This document shows positions 27,575 to 35,300 of a DNA stretch of 64,000 bases, in pieces; the first letter of the stretch is position 1, and each line of letters begins with the position of its first letter. The notes beneath the pieces were generated by a model. It was not told where the DNA came from, did no database searches, and was given only the letters and a program-made list of their open reading frames with translations. The stretch covers positions 390,744 to 454,743 of the forward strand of contig SJPJ01000002.1 in assembly GCA_007859835.1 (NCBI GenBank), written 5' to 3'. This stretch comes from Novipirellula herctigrandis (GTDB lineage: Bacteria > Planctomycetota > Planctomycetia > Pirellulales > Pirellulaceae). A program made the position numbers and the translations under genes.

Positions 27575-27886
27575 TTGGTTGTGGTCCGGATTCCATACTG
27601 CTGGTGCATTTTTGTTTGTAGACACGTCTGTGGACGTGCCTTTCGACGTCCCCAACCAACACCACTAAAGGGGAAAGAGAAGTTCATCGTCCGTGAGTGG
27701 GTGAACAGCGAGACGTGTAAACCTCTGGTCTTCGTCGTAGCCGCTGACACTTACTGGGGCCTCGTCGTCGCACGTCTCATGGACTCGAACTGGTGGAATG
27801 CACCAGAGCCCCACGATCCACACCAGAAACGAATCTGGCGTGGCCGTGCGGCCTTCTTGGACGTGATGTTCTACGAGCCCGACTGA
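27575..27886 (+). pseudogene. Possible truncated gene with foreign codon use
   Basis: The last 70 codons before the stop at 27886 look coding: KFIVREWVNSETCKPLVFVV, DTYWGLVVARLMDSNWW, AAFLDVMFYEPD, with third positions strongly biased to G/C, more than in the flanking genes. The frame opens with a TTG and its first 30 residues (Cys/Arg-rich) are not convincing; a neighbouring frame ends nearby at a TAA. I read it as a 5'-truncated or frameshifted gene of unknown family. The alternative is a small intact gene using an internal GTG. Confidence 0.28.
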
Positions 27887-28296
27887 GCCCTTTTGCCAAG
27901 GCAGCGGGCAAGTCGAGCAATCTCAGACAATCTCTGCTTCTTCGGATGATCATCATCAAGATGTTCTGGTTCATCACCAGAGAAAACATGAACGGCAGAG
28001 CAAGGCCAGAAAATCGTCATTGTGAAAACCACGGTCGTATCGGATGTGATGCAGTAGTCATGACTTAATCTGACACAACCTTTACCCTGGAGGTATTCGT
28101 CGTTGTGTGCAACGTAGCGGAGGTGAGCGCAGCGATCCTGTCGAAGCACACCATCGTGAACCAGCTTTGATTTCTCGTTGCGTAGATTGAGAATGTGAGC
28201 GGAATCGGCTTTGCACTTTGCAGGTGCAACATGCCAACAGCTTGGCGGGGATTCGCATTCCCTCAATGAACGGAATGTAAAGAGCTTCAGACGCAT
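27871..28296 (-). CDS. Hypothetical protein, ORFan
   Basis: The 141-codon frame has GAGGG seven bases before its ATG, a better ribosome site than most frames in this stretch. The product has scattered Cys and His (SCWHVAPAKC, RCAHLRYVAH, SHDYC) and an acidic-to-basic C-terminus (EPEHLDDDHPKKQRL). No family is recognised and no signal peptide is present. Its last codons overlap the end of the plus-strand frame at 27575-27886, so both cannot easily be ancient genes. Existence as a protein is uncertain. Confidence 0.35.
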   Translation of the reverse strand: MRLKLFTFRSLRECESPPSCWHVAPAKCKADSAHILNLRNEKSKLVHDGVLRQDRCAHLRYVAHNDEYLQGKGCVRLSHDYCITSDTTVVFTMTIFWPCSAVHVFSGDEPEHLDDDHPKKQRLSEIARLARCLGKRAQSGS

Positions 28297-28303
28297 GAAA
28301 ATA

Positions 28304-28331
28304 CCCTCGTTGTTGGAGCCAACAACGGGGG
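28304..28331 (-). promoter_or_regulatory. Hairpin overlapping the ribosome site of the 141-codon frame
   Basis: On the minus strand CCCCCGTTGTT can pair with AACAACGAGGG around a 6-base loop: 10 of 11 pairs, one A-C mismatch. The right arm contains GAGGG, the presumed ribosome site of the frame starting at 28296. The structure would mask it, so it may be a translational switch or simply a decayed palindrome. Confidence 0.4.
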
Positions 28332-28580
28332 TTGGGTTTCACCCTATTCACAGGATGGCGGCGATATGGACGGACTCACAAGTCCGTCGCACGCATCTTA
28401 CAGGCTCAGCGCCGGTTTCTGCCATTTGTTGCAACCGCTGGCGAAGCGGAAGCCCTAGAGCTAACAAGCTCATCCCAATACATCATCATTGTACGATCAC
28501 CATCAGCGCCAGTTAAGTGCGATTGGATTTTTTCAAGGTTTGACTTCTTAGGCAGTACGATGAAAACGCAGGCACGCCAC

Positions 28581-28835
28581 TTAAGACCCATCTCGCAAAC
28601 CGGCTCGATCGACGTGGCGACAAACCGTCATCGGATGAACTCCCAAGTCCCGAGAAATCTGCTGCACTGGAATGCCTTGTTTGAACTGCTCCAGAATCTG
28701 CTCGGCTCTTTTACCAATGTAGTTTTTGGGTGGCTGCTCAAACGGCGGACGTTTCGTCTTCAGAAGTGGGCGAACTGCTTCCCCATATGCTCTTTGTGCC
28801 GCAAAAAGCTTCTCCCATGAATGTTGAATTACGGC
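28581..28835 (-). pseudogene. Recombinase-type helix-turn-helix remnant
   Basis: The minus-strand frame is open from just after a TAG (28836-28838) to TAA at 28581 and contains no ATG, GTG or TTG start. It reads WEKLFAAQRAYGEAVRPLL, then KRAEQILEQFKQGIPVQQIS and RDLGVHPMTVCRHVDRAGL. The second half is a helix-turn-helix of the kind at the C-terminus of serine recombinases and some transposases (compare the general pattern QGxSxxxIAxxLGVSxxTVxRHL). The catalytic part is absent. It marks this gap as the site of a decayed mobile element. Confidence 0.5.
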
Positions 28836-28967
28836 CTACGACACCCGTTCTGCGACGACCCGAAAAGGCCAAAGTCAACATTGCGACCCCTGAAAGTCAA
28901 CAAAATGAAGCCATGGCGAGAACTTTGACGGTCTAAATGTGAGTCCGCAATTGCCATTTTCACATAG

Positions 28968-29004
28968 AAAAAGGCTGCTTTCCGAGTTGGAAAGCAGCCT
29001 TTTC
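28968..29004 (-). terminator. ssrA terminator
   Basis: AAGGCTGCTTTCC and GGAAAGCAGCCTT form a 13-bp stem with a 5-base loop. A-rich sequence at its left end gives a T-run on the minus strand. It starts six bases past the 3' end of tmRNA. Confidence 0.9.
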
Positions 29005-29009
29005 AAGGA

Positions 29010-29384
<375 letters not shown>

Positions 29385-29440
29385 GAGCTGCAAATGGGGG
29401 AACATGGAATAGGAAATGGCCGAAACCACACCCTAAGTCT

Positions 29441-29468
29441 AGTATAGGGTCTACGGGCGAATTGACAA
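29441..29468 (-). promoter_or_regulatory. Sigma70-type promoter of ssrA
   Basis: On the minus strand TTGTCA (29468-29463) and TATACT (29446-29441) are separated by 16 bases, close to the TTGACA-TATAAT consensus. Transcription would begin about 50 bases upstream of the mature tmRNA 5' end, leaving a leader for RNase P to remove. Confidence 0.65.
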
Positions 29469-29552
29469 GTTGGTTTGGTTGAATCCGTGTAGGCGTGAAG
29501 CGAGTCAAAACCGGCTGCGCATCAAGCCGAAAATCCCGTTGGCCAGTCCAGC

Positions 29553-30056
29553 CTACTTTTGACCTGTTGAGCGAATGGCAAACACTTTCATCAAAAACTC
29601 AAAGGACCGCTTGTCGATCCCCGGTGCAGTGCTTTGCCTTGGTCCGGCGATATTGAGGACGGCCGGCCGAAGGCTAGCGAGCCAATGTCGAGTCAAGTCA
29701 ACGTCGTCGCGGTCGAGCCTCGCCAACATGCACTCTTTGTCGAGACGCCTACAAAGCCGCTGGGTCAGTAGCGTTCCGCCCGAAAGTTTCTTCTCGTATA
29801 GAATCAAAGTCGCGTCACTGTCGCGGACATTCCATTCCGTTCGCACCGGGTAGTCTCGCGATGCCGTTTCCGTCAATTCGTAGCGGCTTGGCACCGTGCC
29901 ATCTTCGGCCAACCGACCGGATGGACACCATCCGCCATGTTCGATCCCAAGTGCAATCGCGGCGTCCAACCCAGCACGGTCCACACCCGTTTGGCCTCCC
30001 GAAACAAGTTTGCTCGGCAGAAACGTCGAATTCAGGTCTGTCGAACGATCCGTCAT
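29553..30056 (-). CDS. Putative molybdenum carrier (MoCo-carrier/LOG-like) protein
   Basis: The 167-residue protein starts its domain with VSGGQTGVDRAGLDAAIALG and continues GGWCPSGRLAEDG, YPVRTEWNVRDSDATLILY and SGGTLLTQRLC. This is the pattern of the putative molybdenum-carrier family (PF12694), a Rossmann-like relative of the LOG/YpsA nucleotide-binding proteins. GGQTGVDR is the probable nucleotide or phosphate loop. The true ligand is not settled for the family. The gene follows the RluA-type gene on the same strand with a 9-base gap, so co-transcription with rdgB and the synthase gene is likely. Confidence 0.82.
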   Translation of the reverse strand: MTDRSTDLNSTFLPSKLVSGGQTGVDRAGLDAAIALGIEHGGWCPSGRLAEDGTVPSRYELTETASRDYPVRTEWNVRDSDATLILYEKKLSGGTLLTQRLCRRLDKECMLARLDRDDVDLTRHWLASLRPAVLNIAGPRQSTAPGIDKRSFEFLMKVFAIRSTGQK

Positions 30057-30065
30057 AGGAATCCG

Positions 30066-30797
30066 CTAAGTTGAAAACAAGTCCGCTATTTGCTGCTCGA
30101 TTTGGTTTTTTGATGGTATCAGTTTACCAAACGTACGCCATGATCGGGGCACAGGAGCCCGCCAAACCATTGCCGTACGAAGCGTCGGATGGGTGATCCC
30201 CAATTGCAGGCTATGTAATCCAATACCGTCACGGAGCGAATGCTGTCCGCCGTATTTTCGGTCTGCCCAAATCGGGAACCCTCGCTCTGCGAATTGAACC
30301 CGGATTTGATGCTTGCGGCCGGTCAACAATTCGACCGCGATCAGCGTGGCTTGATCGGATTGGGCAATTTTCGCGAAACGCAGCCGAGCCAATTGTGCCC
30401 CCTCGGCCCGCTCTCCGCAAACTCGCATTCGCTTCGCTTTGTCGTCTTTGCGGACGAAATTTACAAGCTCGCCCGGTTCGTGATTGAATTGACCTTCTAG
30501 AACAGCTAAGTAGAGCTTCTTTGCGTGATCGTTTCCCTTTTGTGCGAATTGAGGCGTCAACCGCGATGCCGCTTTGCTAGTCTTGGCCATCACAATCACC
30601 CCACTGGTCATTGCATCAAGTCGGCTGACAATCCCCAAAAATGCTCGCCCCGGTTTGTTGTAACGCGTCCGTAGGTACTCAGCACCAAGAGCGTGCAGCG
30701 TTGTTTCGCCCGATTCGGCTCCCATCGTGGCGAGCCCAGGCGGTTTGTTGACAACCAATAGATGGTTATCTTCAAAGAGAATGTCGATCGAACTCAT
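30066..30797 (-). CDS. RluA-family RNA pseudouridine synthase
   Basis: The 243-residue protein has the RluA-type catalytic core: LLVVNKPPGLAT near 13-24 and the catalytic Asp61 in SRLDAMTSGVIV, then LYLAVLEGQ, VELLTGRKHQIRVQ and HSLQLGITHP. It isomerises uridine to pseudouridine in rRNA or tRNA; the target site cannot be told from sequence. There is no N-terminal S4 domain. Asp-Ala-Met replaces the more usual Asp-Arg-Asp/Glu after the catalytic Asp. Its start overlaps the rdgB stop by four bases (ATGA), so the two are translationally coupled. Confidence 0.9.
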   Translation of the reverse strand: MSSIDILFEDNHLLVVNKPPGLATMGAESGETTLHALGAEYLRTRYNKPGRAFLGIVSRLDAMTSGVIVMAKTSKAASRLTPQFAQKGNDHAKKLYLAVLEGQFNHEPGELVNFVRKDDKAKRMRVCGERAEGAQLARLRFAKIAQSDQATLIAVELLTGRKHQIRVQFAERGFPIWADRKYGGQHSLRDGIGLHSLQLGITHPTLRTAMVWRAPVPRSWRTFGKLIPSKNQIEQQIADLFST

Positions 30798-31402
30798 TCG
30801 ACCGATTCTACCAAGCTCAGCAGTTTCGGTACGAATTTCCGCAGCGCTCGCGAGCGGTGGCTGATCGCTCGCTTGACGGCCAAATCGAGATCACCGAATG
30901 TGCGATGGTATTCGCGGATGATAAAGAGCGGGTCGTAGCCAAACCCTGCGGTACCTTGACGGTGATGAGCAATTCGCCCGCTACATCGGGCGTGTTCTTC
31001 GAGCCGAACGTTGCCTTGAGGGTCTGACAAACAAAGGTAGCTGTTGAATTGAGCCGTTCGCTTTTCGTCCGGAACGTCTTTCAGTTCCTCAAGCAGTTTG
31101 TCGTTATTCGCTTCGTCGTCGCCGTGTGTTCCCGCGTAGCGAGCAGAGTAGACGCCCGGTTTTCCTCGAAGTGCGTCCACCGTCAATCCACTGTCTTCGG
31201 CGACGACCCAGCGACCGAGATGTTTGGCTTGCTCGGTCGCTTTGATCGCTGCATTCTCGGCAAATGTTTGGCCGGTTTCTTCGACGTCAATCGATCCATT
31301 GATTTCAGCAAGCGACTGCAAACGAATCACGTCCTCGGGAAGCAGTAGGCGTAGCTCAATGAGTTTTTTGGCGTTACCGGTGCCAACCACAAGTTCGAAC
31401 AT
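30794..31402 (-). CDS. rdgB: XTP/dITP diphosphatase (RdgB/HAM1)
   Basis: The 202-residue protein shows the Ham1 family landmarks: VVGTGNAKKLIEL at the N-terminus, VAEDSGLTVDALRGKPGVYS with the metal-binding Asp, GFGYDPLF and SHRSRALRKF. It hydrolyses non-canonical purine nucleotides (XTP, dITP, ITP) to monophosphates and keeps them out of DNA and RNA. Length is normal. It is the first gene of a minus-strand run with the pseudouridine synthase and the MoCo-carrier-like gene. Confidence 0.95.
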   Translation of the reverse strand: MFELVVGTGNAKKLIELRLLLPEDVIRLQSLAEINGSIDVEETGQTFAENAAIKATEQAKHLGRWVVAEDSGLTVDALRGKPGVYSARYAGTHGDDEANNDKLLEELKDVPDEKRTAQFNSYLCLSDPQGNVRLEEHARCSGRIAHHRQGTAGFGYDPLFIIREYHRTFGDLDLAVKRAISHRSRALRKFVPKLLSLVESVE

Positions 31403-31467
31403 GGGGAATCAGTCACAAAGAAATTGAATAGGCACCAAGAAAGCAGAGAGGTCGTGTTGAGCGATAC

Positions 31468-31974
31468 TTAAGTTGCTTCTGGGGCTTCAGCGGTACGTTC
31501 ACTGAGTTGTTGATCAATCATAAACAACCCCATTGGGTTGTCGCCGATCATTTTCAACTTGTCGACGATCGCCATCGCGGTAGCTTCTTCTTCCACTTGC
31601 TCATTGATGAACCACTGTAAAAACGCGATCACAGCGTGGTCACTATGCTTGGCGGCCAAGTCGACAAGCGTATTGATCTTGCTACTGATCAGGCATTCAT
31701 GCTCGTACGCTTCTTCAAATGCATCAAGCGGTTTGGACCACTCGATTTTCGGCGTATCAATTTGTTGTAGGACAACACGGCCATTTCGCTCATTGATGAA
31801 ATCGATGAACTTCATTCCATGGACGTGTTCTTCGTCGGCTTGGATTCGCATCCAACTCGTCATGCCATCGAGACTTTCGGCAGCAAAGTAGTTGCTCATC
31901 GAAAGATAGAGATAGGAGGAGTAAAGCTCAGCGTTGAGATGGTCGTTGAATGCAGCTTCGATTTCTTTGTTCAC
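31468..31974 (-). CDS. Non-heme ferritin
   Basis: The 168-residue protein is a bacterial ferritin of the FtnA type. Iron ligands are visible in order: Glu16 in NAELYSSYLY, Glu49 and His52 in DEEHVHGMKF, Glu near 93 in YEHECL and the QWFINEQVEEE segment near 126. It oxidises Fe(II) and stores Fe(III) in a 24-mer shell in the cytoplasm. The extra C-terminal Thr/Ala/Glu tail is short. It stands 65 bases before rdgB on the same strand. The 367 bases upstream hold no gene, only the promoter region and a tandem repeat at its far end. Confidence 0.94.
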   Translation of the reverse strand: MNKEIEAAFNDHLNAELYSSYLYLSMSNYFAAESLDGMTSWMRIQADEEHVHGMKFIDFINERNGRVVLQQIDTPKIEWSKPLDAFEEAYEHECLISSKINTLVDLAAKHSDHAVIAFLQWFINEQVEEEATAMAIVDKLKMIGDNPMGLFMIDQQLSERTAEAPEAT

Positions 31975-32312
31975 GATCGTTTCCCTTTTCTAATTCCGAG
32001 GTGGCAACGCAAGAATCATTTTGCGTTTTGAAATAGGTAGTACCGCCTTCGATGCTCTTCGATAGTAAATCAATCGGCCGGTGGCAAGGGGGGGAGCAAG
32101 TTACGGTCAGCCTGGGAGCCCGAAGTGACCTAAACCGGCACGATTCGCATCGATCGCTCCGAATTAGTATTCGCAATCGGCAACCCTTACGCGACAATCG
32201 GGCGTTCCCGCCCCATGCCGCGTGCTACGAAAGAGTGCCTACGATGTGATGAGGTTGTCTCGGACAATCAAACCGTGTGCCAATCGATTAGAGGATTTAC
32301 GTCCGCGGATTA

Positions 32313-32352
32313 ACTACACCACCTCCACTACACCACCTCCACTACACCACCG
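32313..32352. repeat. 14-bp tandem repeat over a stop codon
   Basis: ACTACACCACCTCC occurs at 32313-32326 and 32327-32340, followed by ACTACACCACCG. On the minus strand each copy contains GGTGGTGTAG; the rightmost supplies the last Val-Val codons and the stop of the giant protein gene. Copy-number change would leave the protein unaltered because the stop is in the first unit read. Confidence 0.88.
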
Positions 32353-35300
32353 ACCAACGCCCAATTTGTCCATCGGCCAAATCGACGAAGTACATTTCGC
32401 CGTCAGGTCCTTGACGAATGTCGACGACATAGTTCGCTCCGGTGGCAAAAGTTTGAACATCCGTGACTTGGCCATCCGCGTTTACCGAAGCTCGGCGTAC
32501 AATTCCTTGCCCCAACGAATTGAACAAAATATCGCCTTCGTAGAGCAGCCCTAGATTACCGCCGCGGATAACATCCCCCATGATGATCGCGTCGATTCCG
32601 TCGGCGGTGTGGCTAAGCGCAATAATTGCGGGCGTCGCCTCGGCTCCGCTGCTAAGGAATTCTTGACCAGCAGGCAAATTGATATAGCCACTGGGGGTGA
32701 CAATGTTCACACCTTGCCCCCCTTCAAAATAGGGCCAACCGAAATTCGCTCCGGCATCGGCAGTGTTAATTTCTTCCCACCGCGTCCAACCTACGTCGCC
32801 GATAAAAAGTCGCCCTGTGACATCATCCACAGCGATTCGGAAGGGGTTGCGAAGGCCAAGTTGGTAAACCTTTGAACGGTTTGCATCGGCGTCCCCGCTG
32901 AAGAACGGATTGTCCGAAACCCCTTGCCCAGTGATTGGATCAATCCGAAGCACTTTACCCGACAAACTATCAATGTCTTGGACCCGCACGACTCTCGGGT
33001 CCATTTGGTTGTAACTACCACCGTCCCCGATCGAAACGAGGAGATTACCGTCAGGTGCAAATTCGAGTGACGCGATCGTATGGGTGGTCGAATCGCTATT
33101 GATGAAGTCACGCATGTACGATCCATCAGGATATTGCCCTGCGGCTGGCTCCGAAATCACGACCACACTATTGGTGAACCCGTTGAAATTCTGCCAGATG
33201 CTAGCAGTACCAAGCATAATATATTCGGAACCTTGGACGACGGTCGTGTAGTCGGTCGCGGAATCAAGCGTGTATCGGACGAGCCGACCGGCACGGTTCC
33301 CCCTTTGATCCGGGCCGGCATATTCATTACCGACGTAATTCCATACTTCGGGCGGATCGTACGTGTAGAGAACGTACATGTAGGGGTCACTATCGAGATC
33401 GGGGTTGATGGCGACATCCAACAATCCACGGTCAGAAAAGTTGTTGACGATCGCAGAAATATCGATCACCGGTGAAGATATCAATTGGCCATCGCGAATG
33501 ACTTTGACAACGCCACCCTTTTCCGCAACGTAGGTGTTTCGTCCGTCAGCGGACCATGCGATCGCGGTCGGTGCGATCAAGCCACGCTGAACAATTTCGG
33601 TTCGCAATTCGCCTGATGGCAACACGGGCGGATCGAGTGCGGGAGCCTCCGTGTCCATCCACCATGATGAGATACGATGGGCATTGGGTTGATCCCAGCT
33701 GCCGGCGGTGAAACCGACGAACATCTGGTTGCCGACGATTTTGTCTAGCTCGATCGTCGTTTTCAATGTCGCCAAAGTAGGTTTGTCGTTAGCCTCTGAA
33801 ATGTAAACGGCCAACACATTGCTTTCGCCGTTGTAGTCGACCCATGCATGATAGACACCGCCACCATTGAGATTGATCGGCGAGCGTGCTTGGGCGACGT
33901 GGTTTTGGAAGACACCGTCGGTGACCACTGCGATTTCGTCCTTATACTTATCGCCATCGTTGCGCCAAGTATCGAGTTCGATAGCGACGCTGTTGCCGAT
34001 TCCGACATAGCCCATTCCGAATGCGTTTTGGCCGATCGCGCCGGTACCTGCGGCCGAGTTCTGAAGCACAAACGCGAGGCCATCTGCACCGCCGGTCCCC
34101 GAGCCACCGTTCATCTCAAAATCAAAACTGGTTTGAAAGGAACTGGTACTCGTCACGTCGATCGGAGTCGTGTAGAAAGCCGAACCGGCTTGGAAGGGAG
34201 CGTCAGAAATGATTTGCAGCTTCCCCCCGGTGACCGATGCGCCGCCATTGGTGTCAATCAAATCGGTTCCGACGAAGCTCGGGAAATTAGGCAGTGCTTG
34301 CTCGTCATCAAGAATCGTGATGGTGGTCGTCCGTGGTGCACCAAGTTCCGCGTTCACCGGATTGTCAATCGTGATGCTGAACGATTCCACGCCTTCTTCG
34401 AGGCCATCGTCGAGGATTGGGATCACTACTTGAGCTTCACGTTGCCCATCGTTAAAGCTAACGAGTCCACTGCGGCGTGAGTAATCGTCGCCATCAACGG
34501 CAGTTTGATCATAGGTTTGATAATTAATCGAGGCGGCCCCAGTCGCGTCACCAGTTCGCAAAATGGTGATGACGGCTTCACCAGCGGTTTCGCTAAAGGT
34601 CTTTTGAATCGATTCAAGGCGGAACGTCGCAGGTCCCGACGTTGGATCATCGGTTTCCATCGACCACGACAAAATGCGATGAGCATTGGGCAACGCATAG
34701 TTACCTGCGGTAAAGCCAGCATAAACTTGGTTGCCAACAAAGGCACTTAAATCGATGTTGGTCGTTAATGCTGCGGCACCCGGTTTCGAGTTTGTCGCGG
34801 CAACATAAACCGACAATCGGTTTGATTCACCGTCGTAGTCAATCCACGCATAATTGACGGCGCCGGAATTCAAGTTGATTGGTGATGGTGACGAGGCGAC
34901 TTGACCGCCAAAATCGCCGTTGACTGCAACCGCGATTTCATCACCAAATTGGTCCCAACCGTTATTCCAAGTATCCAATTCAATCGCGACGCTATTGGTG
35001 ATTCCACCGTAACCGAGCGCGCCGCCAATTTGTCCCAGTGCGGATGCGCCGCTCGGGGAACTTTGCAGGATGAACGTCAATCCATCGGCGCCACCCGCCC
35101 CCGGCCCACCGGCCATCTCGAACGCGAAATTGGTTGTGAATGAGGTATCACTGCCGAAAAACATTGGCGAATCAAAATAGGCTGAGCCTGCTTGATAGGT
35201 TCCAGTCGAGGTGAGTTCGAGTTTTCCGCCATTGATTGACGCGTTTCCGTTGACGTTGATCGGATCATTCGTGGCGAAGCTACCAAAATCGGGTGATCCA

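Noticed and set aside
28406-28591. 61-codon minus-strand frame overlapping the recombinase HTH remnant
   Set aside because: It overlaps the end of the HTH frame and could be its frameshifted continuation, but no motif supports this and the composition turns Ser/Ala/Arg-rich.
32313-32352. Repeat arrays considered as CRISPR
   Set aside because: All arrays in the window have units of 6-16 bp without unique spacers, so they are simple tandem repeats.
33080-34480. Several plus-strand frames up to 210 codons opposite the giant gene
   Set aside because: They are antisense shadows produced by the codon bias of the lectin and Calx-beta repeats and recur with the repeat period.
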